Below are positions 50,857-60,400 of a stretch of 64,000 nucleotides of DNA, one piece after another. Source of the stretch: Nocardiopsis sinuspersici. Its GTDB lineage: Bacteria > Actinomycetota > Actinomycetes > Streptosporangiales > Streptosporangiaceae. The position numbers and the translations under genes were made by a program. Location: contig VWVT01000005.1 in the NCBI GenBank assembly GCA_008638415.1, positions 62,001-126,000 of the forward strand. The letters are read 5' to 3'. The notes below the pieces were generated by a model. The model was not told where the DNA came from. It did no database searches and saw only the letters and a list, made by a program, of their open reading frames with translations. Every line of letters begins with the position of its first letter. Within the stretch, counting starts at the first letter, position 1.

Positions 50857-51295
50857 CGCCGACGGTACAAGTTGCTGACACCGGACCGTAAACAGACATG
50901 ACTCCATAAAACTCACAAAAGCAGCCGCAGGTGAGGTGTCCCCACAGGGTGTTCCCGCACGTCAGGGGGGATGTCCCAGATGCTTTGGCGGTGCTTCCCC
51001 GATTCGTCTGCCAAGTCCGCCGTCCTTTGTTAGTCTGACGAACCGAACGACGGTTCTCGGTGGAAGTACAGGAATTGTGCGGGACGAGGATGCTTGTCAC
51101 CGGATGGGGTGGCATGTCCGTCTGGATCCCCGCCCGAGCGGGGGCGCACAGTCCCCGTGAAGGCGTTCCCCCGGCGTACGGGGCTCCCGGCTGCCACGGG
51201 CCCCGCCGCGGTCCCCGAGACGGCCACATCCCAGGTCAGGGCGGTGGTGCGGGACCACCGCCGATCCGCCCACCCGCATACGAGGAGACGAGATT

Positions 51296-54067
51296 GTGGC
51301 AGAGGCGCCGTCGCCGCGAGACAGCTCCGCTCCCCGCCCTCACGGGGACGGGCCGAGGCCATCGGCGGAGGACGGGCAAGGAGCCAGACGAGAGGGCAGG
51401 TTCCGCCGGGCCATCTCCCGCATGATCAGAGCCCAGGAACACCTCTCCCCGGAGACCGAGCAAGGAAATCCCGTGCATCATCCCGTGCATCCGCACTCTC
51501 AGGACCCCGGCCGTAAATCGGACCGGGAAGGCGGCCAGCACACGGCCGGGGACGCTTCCGAGGCCAGCACCACGGAACGCGGCGGAGACCCCGTCCCGCC
51601 CGCCACCGGCCCCTTCTCCGGCTCCGCCGAGAACGGGTACCGCCCTTCCACGAGGGTGAGCGTTCCCAACCCCTACACCACCACCCGGCGGGTGAACGTC
51701 GACGACGTCGACACCGGAGCCACCCCGGTCGGCCAGTGGCGCGGCGTTGGCCTCGACGAGCCCGAACCACGCCCTCCGCACATCCCCGCCACCACGGACG
51801 CCATGACTGACACTCCTTCCCAGCCGGAGCGCGCGGAGCGGCCTGAGGCCCCCGCGGCGCACACACAGCCGTTCACGGCTCCCGCCCCGGAGCCCGCGCA
51901 GCCCCAGCAGGACCAGGGTCAGCAGTCCCAGGCCCACAACCAGGCTCAGGGACCGCAGCAGCCCCAAGGACCGCAGCAGTCGCAGGGCCAGCAGCCTCAG
52001 GAGCCGCAGCAGCCGCAGCAGGGGCCGCAGCAGCCCCAGGGCCAGCCGCCCCAGGGCACGGAGGCGCCGACCGCGTTCCAGCGGCACGACTCCCAGCAGC
52101 CCCAGGGTGGAGCACCCCAAGGAGGAGAGACGTACCAGCAGCCTCCGCGGGCGGCCGCGTGGGGCGGGCAGGAGCCCGCGCCCCAGCAGCCCTACCAGGC
52201 GCCCGGAGAGCGGCCCGCCGCTCCCGCGCCCCCGCAGGTCCAGGGACAGCACGGGTACGCCGCCTCGCAGCCGGGCGCCGGCCAGACGGGCCACGACCCC
52301 TACGCGGCGTACGGAGGCCCCTACCAGCAGGCTCCGGGCGCACAGTACGGCAACCCCCACGAGCAGCGCTGGCAGGAGCAGCACCACCCCCAGCAGGCGC
52401 CCCCTACGCAGGGCTACGCGCCCGCTCCGCCGCAGTACGGCGGCTACGCCCCCTACCCGCAGGGCCAGCCCGCTCCCTACCCCCAGCAGGCCCCCTACCC
52501 GCAGGGCCACCCCGCCTCCTACCCGATGCCGTACCCGCCCCAGCCCCTGGTCAGCTACCAGAGCGCCTATCCCGCGCCCTTCCAGCCCCCGGGGTACGTC
52601 TTCCAGGGGCAGCCGGTCTTCTACCCGGGCCAGCACAACCCCTACGGCCACTACGGCCAGCCCGTCCAGCACGTCATCGTGCTCACCGCCGGACAGCCGC
52701 CGAAGGTGGTCAGCGCCGAGTCGGCCAGCATGCTGTTCGCCGAGCACGCCGAGACGACCGGAACCGAGTCGGAGGACGCACGCGAGGACCGGGCCCTGAC
52801 CCGGGCCGAGCCGGACGGGGCCGACACCGAGAAGAAGCGGGAACTGGAGAAGGCCGCCGATCCCCGGCCCGAGCCGGAGGAGGAGCCCGCCGCTCCCGAA
52901 CCCGCCGCCGAGGAGCCCGCGGCCGAGGCGGCGCCCTCCGGAGCGACGGAGAAGAAGAGGGAGGAACTCCAGGCGGCGCTCTCCAACGGAGGGCACAACC
53001 TCCTGAACGAGGCCCTCGCCGGCCTGGCCATGCGCGACCTGTCGCTCGTGGACGCCCTGCTGGAGATGGTCGAGGACCTGGAGACCGACTCCCAGGACCC
53101 CGATCTGCTCGACAAGCTCTTCCAGATCGACAACTTCGCGACCCGTATGCGGCGCAACGGGGAAAACTTCCTGGTGCTCACAGGACATGACGGCGGCGAG
53201 TCCGACGCCCACGACGAGATCGTCCCGCTGCTCGACGTGGCCCGCGCCGCCACCTCCGAGATCAAGGACTATCCCAGGGTCCGGATGGGCAAGATCCCCC
53301 AGACCTCCATCACCGGTATGGCGGCCGACGACATCAGCCACCTGCTCGCCGAACTCCTGGACAACGCCACCGCCAACTCGCCCGAGCACTCCCAGGTCGT
53401 GATCAGCGCCCAGGAGATGGACGACGGACGGCTCATGGTCGTCGTCGAGGACGAGGGCGTGGGCATTCCCGAGGCCCAGCTCGTCGAGCTCAACAAGCGC
53501 CTGGGCGGAGAGCCGGTCCTGGACGACGAGGTACCCCGCCACATGGGCCTCTACGTCGCCAGCCGGATCGCCAGGAGGCACGGACTGGAGACCAGGCTCG
53601 AGTCACGCTCCTTCCGAGGGGTGAACGCCTACACGATCATCCCCAAGGAGCTGCTGCGCGTGGCCACTCCGCGGACCCCCGGACAGGCCCGCACATCGAC
53701 CGTTCCGGCGAGTGCCCCGGCCACCCCGGCCACCCCGGCCACCCCGGCTCCGGCGGCTCCGACGGCCCCCAAGGCTCCGCGCCCCTCCGTCAACGGATCG
53801 GCCAAGCCGCCCGTGGGCGACGCCTCCGCGGTCACCTCCGCGGGGCTGCCCCGGCGCAGCGCCACCCCGCACGGTTCCCCCCTGCGGATGATGCCGCGCC
53901 CCGGCGGGCAGGGCTCGGACAACAAGCCCAAGACCCGCGACGACACCCCGCCCAAACTGAGCGGCGAGGCCAGAGCCAAGCAGATCCGAGACGAGCTCGG
54001 CGACTTCTTCGACGGGGAGCGCGAGGCACTCGAGGGCCCCGACGAGTCGGGGAACGACAAGAAGTGA
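51296..54067 (+). CDS. cvnA: Conservon kinase-like protein CvnA with Q/P/Y-rich N-terminus
   Basis: This 923-residue protein leads the conservon. Its C-terminal third has a GHKL ATPase domain (N box LLAELLDNATANSP, G1 box VVEDEGVGIPEAQL, G2 region PRHMGLYVASRIARRHG) of the CvnA type. Unlike usual CvnA proteins it has no membrane segment or sensor domain; the first about 480 residues are disordered, with a Gln/Pro tract (about 195-290) and Pro/Tyr/Gln/Ala repeats (about 360-470). The tail is Ala/Pro-rich. GTG 51296 has a GGAGACG site. In conservons CvnA works with the Roadblock, DUF742 and GTPase proteins that follow. Confidence 0.85.
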   Translation: MAEAPSPRDSSAPRPHGDGPRPSAEDGQGARREGRFRRAISRMIRAQEHLSPETEQGNPVHHPVHPHSQDPGRKSDREGGQHTAGDASEASTTERGGDPVPPATGPFSGSAENGYRPSTRVSVPNPYTTTRRVNVDDVDTGATPVGQWRGVGLDEPEPRPPHIPATTDAMTDTPSQPERAERPEAPAAHTQPFTAPAPEPAQPQQDQGQQSQAHNQAQGPQQPQGPQQSQGQQPQEPQQPQQGPQQPQGQPPQGTEAPTAFQRHDSQQPQGGAPQGGETYQQPPRAAAWGGQEPAPQQPYQAPGERPAAPAPPQVQGQHGYAASQPGAGQTGHDPYAAYGGPYQQAPGAQYGNPHEQRWQEQHHPQQAPPTQGYAPAPPQYGGYAPYPQGQPAPYPQQAPYPQGHPASYPMPYPPQPLVSYQSAYPAPFQPPGYVFQGQPVFYPGQHNPYGHYGQPVQHVIVLTAGQPPKVVSAESASMLFAEHAETTGTESEDAREDRALTRAEPDGADTEKKRELEKAADPRPEPEEEPAAPEPAAEEPAAEAAPSGATEKKREELQAALSNGGHNLLNEALAGLAMRDLSLVDALLEMVEDLETDSQDPDLLDKLFQIDNFATRMRRNGENFLVLTGHDGGESDAHDEIVPLLDVARAATSEIKDYPRVRMGKIPQTSITGMAADDISHLLAELLDNATANSPEHSQVVISAQEMDDGRLMVVVEDEGVGIPEAQLVELNKRLGGEPVLDDEVPRHMGLYVASRIARRHGLETRLESRSFRGVNAYTIIPKELLRVATPRTPGQARTSTVPASAPATPATPATPAPAAPTAPKAPRPSVNGSAKPPVGDASAVTSAGLPRRSATPHGSPLRMMPRPGGQGSDNKPKTRDDTPPKLSGEARAKQIRDELGDFFDGEREALEGPDESGNDKK

Positions 54068-54166
54068 CGGACCTCCCGACCCCCTCCGGGGGCGCGCCTC
54101 CCGGTGCGCTCCGCATCCCCGACCTCAGCGAACACCACACCCGGCCCAGGCAGGTAAGGCACAGCG

Positions 54167-54592
54167 ATGACTGAATCCGTGAACGACAGTGTTGAGAACT
54201 TCTCCTGGCTCATCGACCGGTTCGTCCGGGACGTGCGCGGTGTCGAGCACGCCGTCGTGGTCTCCTCCGACGGCCTCGTCCTGACCCACTCCAGTGACTT
54301 CCCCGAGGAGCACGCCGAACAGCTCGCGGCCATCGCCAGCGGCCTGCACAGTCTGGCCGTCGGCGGTGCCAGCCTCTTCCAGAGGGGTGAGTGCGAGCAG
54401 CTCCTCGTCCGCTTCAACCACGGGCACCTGTTCATCATGGCGATCAGCGACGGCTCCTGCATGGCGGTCCTCACGGCCCCCGGCACCGAACTCAAGATCG
54501 TCGGCTTCCAGATGACCAAGCTCGTCGAGAACGTCGCCCATGTGCTCACGCCGCAGCTGCGATCGCAGCTGCGCGAGGTCATCCAGAACTGA
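54167..54592 (+). CDS. cvnB: Conservon Roadblock/LC7 protein CvnB
   Basis: This 141-residue Roadblock/LC7-type protein, the second conservon component, is thought to bind or regulate the GTPase CvnD. It has WLIDRFVRDVRGVEHAVVVSSDGLVLTHSS at the N-terminus and the family helix GLHSLAVGGASLFQRGECEQ in the middle. ATG 54167 follows CvnA by 99 bases and opens a tight run of three genes with CvnC and CvnD. Confidence 0.93.
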   Translation: MTESVNDSVENFSWLIDRFVRDVRGVEHAVVVSSDGLVLTHSSDFPEEHAEQLAAIASGLHSLAVGGASLFQRGECEQLLVRFNHGHLFIMAISDGSCMAVLTAPGTELKIVGFQMTKLVENVAHVLTPQLRSQLREVIQN

Positions 54593-54637
54593 CGACGGTG
54601 AACGTAACCGTTCGGGAGGAATGAGGTTGCCTCGGCT

Positions 54638-54997
54638 ATGAGCTTCCGCAGGCGAAGGAGTAACCGTGTTCGCCCGTTCACCTTCACTGGTGGGCGGACA
54701 CGGTCACGGCATCCGCTGATGGTGCAGACCCTGGTCTCGACATCCGAGCCCGGGCAGGATCCCCCCGGCACCCTCATGCCGGAGTCGATCAATATCTACA
54801 AGCTGTGCCGGGAGACCCGGTCGTTGGCCGAGGTGTCGGCCGAGCTGAACATCCCCCTGGGCGTCACCCAGGTCCTGGTCAGTGACCTGGCTGAACAGGA
54901 CCTGGTGTACATTCACCCGACCATCACCGGCAGCAGTCCATCGGAAAACCAGGTTCTGGAGAGGGCTCTTCGTGGTCTCGAACGACTTTTCCAGTGA
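54638..54997 (+). CDS. cvnC: Conservon DUF742 protein CvnC
   Basis: This 119-residue DUF742 protein has a basic N-terminus (RRRRSNRVRPFTFTGGRT), the ESINIYKLCRETRSLAEVS helix, and the C-terminal part SDLAEQDLVYIHP, which resembles a winged helix. DUF742 is typical of position three in conservons. The stop overlaps the start of the GTPase gene by 26 bases, so translation is coupled. Confidence 0.92.
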   Translation: MSFRRRRSNRVRPFTFTGGRTRSRHPLMVQTLVSTSEPGQDPPGTLMPESINIYKLCRETRSLAEVSAELNIPLGVTQVLVSDLAEQDLVYIHPTITGSSPSENQVLERALRGLERLFQ

Positions 54998-55577
54998 CAA
55001 GCGGTCGAATCGCAAGAAGATGTCGAGCAAGATCGTCATCGCCGGTGGCTTCGGCGCCGGCAAGACGACCTTGGTGCACTCGGTATCGGAGATTCCGCCT
55101 GTCACCACCGAGGCGATCATGACCGAGGCCAGCATCGGTCACGACGACAACTCGATCACACCCGACAAGACGACCACCACCGTCGCGATGGACTTCGGTC
55201 GCATCACCATCGACGAAGAGCTGGTCATGTACATGTTCGGCACACCGGGCCAGGCGCGTTTCTGGTTCATGTGGGACGATCTCGTCCGGGGCGCCGTGGG
55301 TGCCGTGGTGGTCGTCGACTGCCGGAGGCTCGCGGACTCCTTCGACGCCGTCGACTACTTCGAGACGAACAAACGCATTCCCTACATCGTGGCGCTCAAC
55401 AAGTTCGAGGGTCACCTCGACTACACCTCCGAGCAGGTTCGCGAGGCACTGGAGGTCAGTCCGGAGGTACCGATCATCGACTTCGACGCCCGGAACCGGC
55501 TGTCCGGAGGTGAGGTGCTCAAGACGCTGCTCAGGTACGCGTTGGAGCACAACCGCACCAGCGAGCCCGTCGCCTGA
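54972..55577 (+). CDS. cvnD: Conservon GTPase CvnD
   Basis: This 201-residue Ras-like GTPase is the fourth conservon protein. G1 is GGFGAGKTTL, G3 is replaced by the conservon form FGTPGQARFWFMWD, and the G4-like site is ALNKFEG rather than NKxD, as in other CvnD proteins. GTG 54972 has a GGAGAGG site and gives the usual N-terminus; ATG 55020 would shorten it by 16 residues. It is followed after 60 bases by the flavin monooxygenase on the same strand. Confidence 0.92.
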   Translation: MVSNDFSSDKRSNRKKMSSKIVIAGGFGAGKTTLVHSVSEIPPVTTEAIMTEASIGHDDNSITPDKTTTTVAMDFGRITIDEELVMYMFGTPGQARFWFMWDDLVRGAVGAVVVVDCRRLADSFDAVDYFETNKRIPYIVALNKFEGHLDYTSEQVREALEVSPEVPIIDFDARNRLSGGEVLKTLLRYALEHNRTSEPVA

Positions 55578-55637
55578 CGGACGGGGAGCCCCAGTCCTCC
55601 CCATCGCCCCGCAGATTCCCCAGGAAAGTTAGCGACA

Positions 55638-56903
55638 ATGCGCAAGATCCTTATCGTCGGCGCGGGTCACGCCGGCCTGCACCTGGCTCACGGGCTCCTG
55701 ACCCATGGCTACGACGTCACGGTGATCACGGGGCAGTCCTCGATGGAGATCCGAACGGGCAAGCCCTCGATCTCACAGTTCACGCTTCCGACGGCGTTGA
55801 ACTACGAACGGCACCACGACCTTGATCTCTGGAGCGCCCTGGCGCCGCAGATCAGGGAGGAGAAGGTGCACCTGTACCCGACGAAGGACCGGCCGCCCTT
55901 GTCCTTCAAGGGCAGGACAGGCGAGGGCAACGACTACATGGTCTCGGTCGACCGGCGCGTGAAGATGGCCGACTGGCTGGAGTACTTCGAGGACCGCGGT
56001 GGCAAGGTCGTCATCCACGGTGTCACCGTCACGGACCTCGACTACTTCTCGCGCATGTTCGACCTGATCGTCGTGGCCGTCGGACACGGTGAGCTCGGCC
56101 AGCTCTTCGACTACGACGAGAGCAGGTTCAGCGGGGCCAGGCCGCGTTCGATCGCGCAGGCGTACGTGTACGACGTCTGGCCGGACGAGCACGCTGAGGA
56201 GAACATCGGCTGGGCCGCGTCGGCGGCCCAGGCGGGCAACATCAACTTCATGCCGATCCTTACACAGGACGGCCCCTGCCACACGTTGATGATGGTGGAC
56301 CAGCGGGGTGGCCCCATGGACGCGTGGCCTGACCGGCCCGGCCCCGAGGAGCAGTTGCGGCGGATGAAGGACCTCCTCCGTAACTATGCTCCGGAGTACT
56401 TCGAGCGCGCCAAGGACGCGGTCCTGATCAACGGTGGGAACAGCACCCTGGTCGAGGACCTGACACCCCAGGTCCGAAACCCCGTGGGTGTGCTTCCGTC
56501 CGGCGGGCATGTCCTCGGCATGGCGGACGTCGTCGTCACGATGGATCCGTACGTGTGCCAGAGCTGGAACAACTCCACCCGCTGTGCCAAGACGTACCTG
56601 GAGTGCATCATGGAGCACGGCGACCGCGAGTTCGACGAGGAGTTCCTGGTCAACACGTTCGACCGCTTCTGGGAGTTCGGCCTGCACAACCAGCTCTGGT
56701 CGGAGATGAACTCCACGATGTGGGAGACCGGTGACCTTCCGCCGTACTTCTACGAGCTCATCGAAGGAGCCAACACCTTCCCCGAGATCGGGAACCGCTG
56801 GATCCAGGGGTGGGATTACCCGCCGGACTACGCCAAGTGGCTGCTCGATCCGGACCTGGCCATGCAGTACCTCGCCGAGGTCCGCGCACAGCACGGAGCC
56901 TGA
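55638..56903 (+). CDS. Styrene-monooxygenase-like FAD oxidoreductase
   Basis: This 421-residue flavoprotein is of the StyA type, group E, that epoxidises or hydroxylates aromatic or indole-like compounds using FADH2 from a separate reductase. It has ILIVGAGHAGLHLAHGLL at the N-terminus, VDRRVKMADWLEYFED, AGNINFMPIL and the NNSTRCAKTYLECIM region. No StyB-type reductase gene is nearby. It probably belongs to the conservon mRNA, which is a known but variable habit of conservons to carry an effector enzyme. A terminator-like hairpin follows. Confidence 0.85.
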   Translation: MRKILIVGAGHAGLHLAHGLLTHGYDVTVITGQSSMEIRTGKPSISQFTLPTALNYERHHDLDLWSALAPQIREEKVHLYPTKDRPPLSFKGRTGEGNDYMVSVDRRVKMADWLEYFEDRGGKVVIHGVTVTDLDYFSRMFDLIVVAVGHGELGQLFDYDESRFSGARPRSIAQAYVYDVWPDEHAEENIGWAASAAQAGNINFMPILTQDGPCHTLMMVDQRGGPMDAWPDRPGPEEQLRRMKDLLRNYAPEYFERAKDAVLINGGNSTLVEDLTPQVRNPVGVLPSGGHVLGMADVVVTMDPYVCQSWNNSTRCAKTYLECIMEHGDREFDEEFLVNTFDRFWEFGLHNQLWSEMNSTMWETGDLPPYFYELIEGANTFPEIGNRWIQGWDYPPDYAKWLLDPDLAMQYLAEVRAQHGA

Positions 56904-56925
56904 CAGCGGCGTCGCCGCACACCTG

Positions 56926-56949
56926 CCCGATGTCCTCTGGGACATCGGG
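56926..56949 (+). terminator. Terminator after the conservon-monooxygenase unit
   Basis: Ten-base perfect arms (56926-56935, 56940-56949) around TCTG are followed by CTTCTTGCTGTCTT, a T-rich tail. Confidence 0.75.
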
Positions 56950-57034
56950 CTTCTTGCTGTCTTGGAACGGTTTTTTTCTCAGGTTATGACACTGCCCGAA
57001 TGGTTAAGTGGAATGACCGAAAAGCGGTGATGCG

Positions 57035-57455
57035 TTGTCATGCATCCTGAGCAGCGGTTACGATCCTCCGTGTTGGTGCCTGTACGCGTCCTATGATCAC
57101 TGGTGGGGTTTATGTGACAGTGGGGTTGGCACGTCAGGCACCTGCAGCACCGGGGGTGCCTCCCGGAAGAAGGCCTGCCAGCCAGAAAGGTGTTTCGTGT
57201 ATCCCCGTGTGTGCTCCTTTTCGCAGGCCTTCCCTCTGGCTCCGTTCGGGGTGAGGACTTTAGTCCTTCCCGGGGGAGAGATACGTCATATTTCCAAAGA
57301 ATCCATTCTGACCTGCGAAAAAGCGATTCAGTCCGTGCATCTGCACGATACGGATACAAGTACGCCTTCCGCGAGGACGCACATCGCGGAAGTCATCGTG
57401 TACGCACGGCGAGAGCGTGGGCGTGATCGGTGTGGGCGTGATCGGAGGGAACGCG
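57035..57455 (+). promoter_or_regulatory. Promoter and long leader of the PKS gene
   Basis: A -35 TTGTCA (57035-57040) and -10 TACGAT (57059-57064) with 18-base spacing would start transcription near 57071, leaving a leader of about 385 bases before the TTG start. The leader contains short hairpins: AGGAC-TTTA-GTCCT near 57253-57266 and CTTCCGCGA/TCGCGGAAG at 57366-57392. No gene is seen here. Confidence 0.45.
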
Positions 57456-60400
57456 TTGAGCAGTGACCATGCGTACGGCGGTCAGGGAGAAGCCGGTGCT
57501 CCCATCGCCGTGGTGGGAGTCTCCTGCCGTCTCCCCGGAGCCTCGACCCCCGATGCCTTCTGGCGGCTGCTGTGCGAGGGGCGGGAGTCGATCTCCGCTC
57601 CGCCGGACCGGCTCGGCGTCACCTCTTCGGCACGTGACCGCTACTGGGGCGGGTACCTCGACCGGACCGAGGACTTCGACGCGGGCTTCTTCGGGATCTC
57701 CCCGCGCGAGGCGTTGGCCATGGATCCGCAGCAGCGCATCATGCTCGAACTGAGCTGGGAGGCGGTGGAGCACGCCCGCATGTCGCCGCACGCCCTGCGG
57801 GACACCGACACCGGCGTGTTCACCGGTGCCATCGCCTCCGACTACGCCCTCCTGCAGCGACGTACCGCACAGAGCGGCATCACCCACCACACGTTCGTGG
57901 GCACCCAGCGCGGCATGATCGCCAACCGCGTCTCCTACGCCCTCGGCCTGTCCGGACCGAGCCTGACCGTGGACAGCGGGCAGTCCTCGTCCCTGGTCGG
58001 GGTGTACATGGCCATGGAGAGCCTGCGCCGGGGCGAGTGCGGTACGGCCCTGGCGGGCGGGGTGAACCTCATCCTGACGCCGGAGAGCACCGAGGGCGTG
58101 GTCCAGTTCGGCGGGCTCTCGCCGGACGCGCACTGCTACACCTTCGACGCACGGGCCAACGGCTACGTGCGGGGTGAGGGCGGCGCCGTCGTGGTGCTCA
58201 AACCGCTCGACCGCGCCCTGGCCGACGGCGATCCCGTCCACGCCGTCCTGCGCGGCGGCGCCGTGAACAACTCCGGTCAGACCTCCTACCTCGCCCGCCC
58301 CGACGTCCACGGCCAGGAGGAGGTCCTGCGCGCGGCCTACCGACGGACGGGGGTCGACCCGGCACAGGTCGGCTACGTGGAACTGCACGGCACCGGTACC
58401 CCGGCGGGCGATCCGGTCGAGGCGGCCGCGCTCGGCTCGGTGTTCGCCGACGGCCGTGAGGAGCCGCTGCGCGTGGGGTCGGCCAAGACCAACATCGGCC
58501 ACCTGGAGGGCGCGGCGGGCATCGTGGGCCTGGTCAAGACCGTGCTCAGCCTCTCCCACGGGCAGCTCCCACCCACCCGGAACTTCGCCGCGCCCCACCC
58601 GGACATCGACCTGGAGACGCTGCGGCTGAGTCCGCAGGTCCGCCGTGAGCCCTGGCCCGCGGACGCCCCGCTCGCGGGTGTGTCCTCCTTCGGGATGGGC
58701 GGTACCAACTGCCACCTGGTGCTCGGTCCGCCCCCGCCGGTCCAGGCCGGCAGGGCCGGTTCCGCCACGGGCGAGGGCACCCTCGACCCCGTTCCGTGGG
58801 TTCTGTCGGCCCGCTCCGAGGGGGCGCTGCGCGCCCAGGCGTCCGCCCTGCACTTCTTCGTCTCGTCCCGTCCGGGCCTGAGGGCACAGGACGTGGGCCT
58901 GTCGCTGGCCACCACTCGTGCCGTGTTCGAGTACCGCGCGGTCATCTTCGCGTCGGGTGGCGATGGAGCGAGGGAGTTGGAGTCGGTCGCACCCGCGTCG
59001 GTTCCGGCCGACAGGGCACAGGAGCGGCCCGTCATGGTCTTCCCCGGGCAGGGCGGTCAGTGGGCGGGGATGGCACGCGACCTCCTCGACGGCGACGGCC
59101 CCCTCGCCCAGGTGTTCACCCGGCGCCTGCTGGAGTGTGAGCGGGCGCTGAGTCCCCATGTGGACTGGTCACTGGTCCAGGTGCTGCGCGGCGAGCCCGA
59201 AGCGCCGACGTTCACCGGCCCGGGAACACGGGTGGACGTCGTGCAGCCGGTGCTGTGGGCGGTCATGGTCTCCCTGGCCAGGGTGTGGTCGGCGCTGGGC
59301 GTGGAGCCCGCGGCGGTGATCGGTCACTCCCAGGGGGAGATCGCCGCGGCGTGTGTGGCCGGGACCCTGTCGCTGGACGACGCCGCGAAGGTCGTGGCCC
59401 TGCGCAGCCAGGCGCTGACCTCCTTGGCCGGAAGCGGTGGCATGGCCTCGCTGGGGCTGTCCCCCCAGCGTGCCGAGGAGCTCGTCGGAAGCTACGAGGA
59501 CCTGCACCTGGCCGCGGTCAACGGACCCGAGTCGGTCGTGGTCTCCGGCAGTCCGGCGGCGGTCCGCGGAGCCGTGGAGTACTGCGTCGACCACGGTGTC
59601 CACGGTGCTCTGGTCGACGTGGACTACGCCTCCCACTCCCAACACGTCCAACATATCCGTGAGGACCTGCTCGAACGGCTCGGCGGTGTTGAGCCGCACT
59701 CCGCCCGGGTGCCGTTCTTCTCCACTCTGACCGGGGAGCGGCTCGACGGGACCGAGACGCCAACGGACGCGTCGTACTGGTACCAGAACCTGCGCGGCAC
59801 CGTTCGCTTCGCCGACGCGGTGAAGGCGGCCGTGGACGCCGGCCACACCACCTTCATCGAGGTGGGACCGCATCCGGTCCTGTCCTTCGGCATCGAGCGC
59901 ACGCTGGACGCGGCCAGGGTGGAGGGCCGGGTACTGCAGACCCTGCGAAGGGAGGCGGGGGACCAGGCACAGTTGCTGACCGCGGCGGCCCAGGCGTTCA
60001 CCGCCGGCGTGGACGTCGACTGGGCGGTGCTGTTCAGGGGCACCGGTGCCCGTCATATCGACCTGCCGACCTACCCGTTCCAACGCCAGCGCTACTGGCC
60101 GGACACACAGGCCGTGGTGCCCGTCGACCGGGCAGCGGTCTCAGGGCCCGAAGAGCCCACCGTCCTGACGCGAAGCGACGGCCGGAATACTCGTGCATTG
60201 GTGCGTGAACACACCGCTCGGGTACTCGGCAGGGCGTCCCTGACGGCCTCGGACGAGCGACGTGCCTTCCGTGACCTCGGCTTCGACTCGATGATGCTGC
60301 TCCAGCTCGGGCGGATGCTGTCCCGGGAGACCGGGGTCCACCTGGAGGACACCGTCCTGTTCGACCTGCCCACGCCCTCCGCACTGGCGGGGTTCCTCGT

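Noticed and set aside
51123-51190. Two CCCCGC/GGGG palindromes that looked like CRISPR repeats
   Set aside because: They are about 45 bases apart rather than 61, and the sequences do not match each other beyond the GC core.
51236-53581. A minus-strand open frame of 781 codons opposite cvnA
   Set aside because: It is low-complexity Leu/Gly/Arg/Val-rich with no recognisable domain; cvnA has a clear ATPase domain on the other strand.
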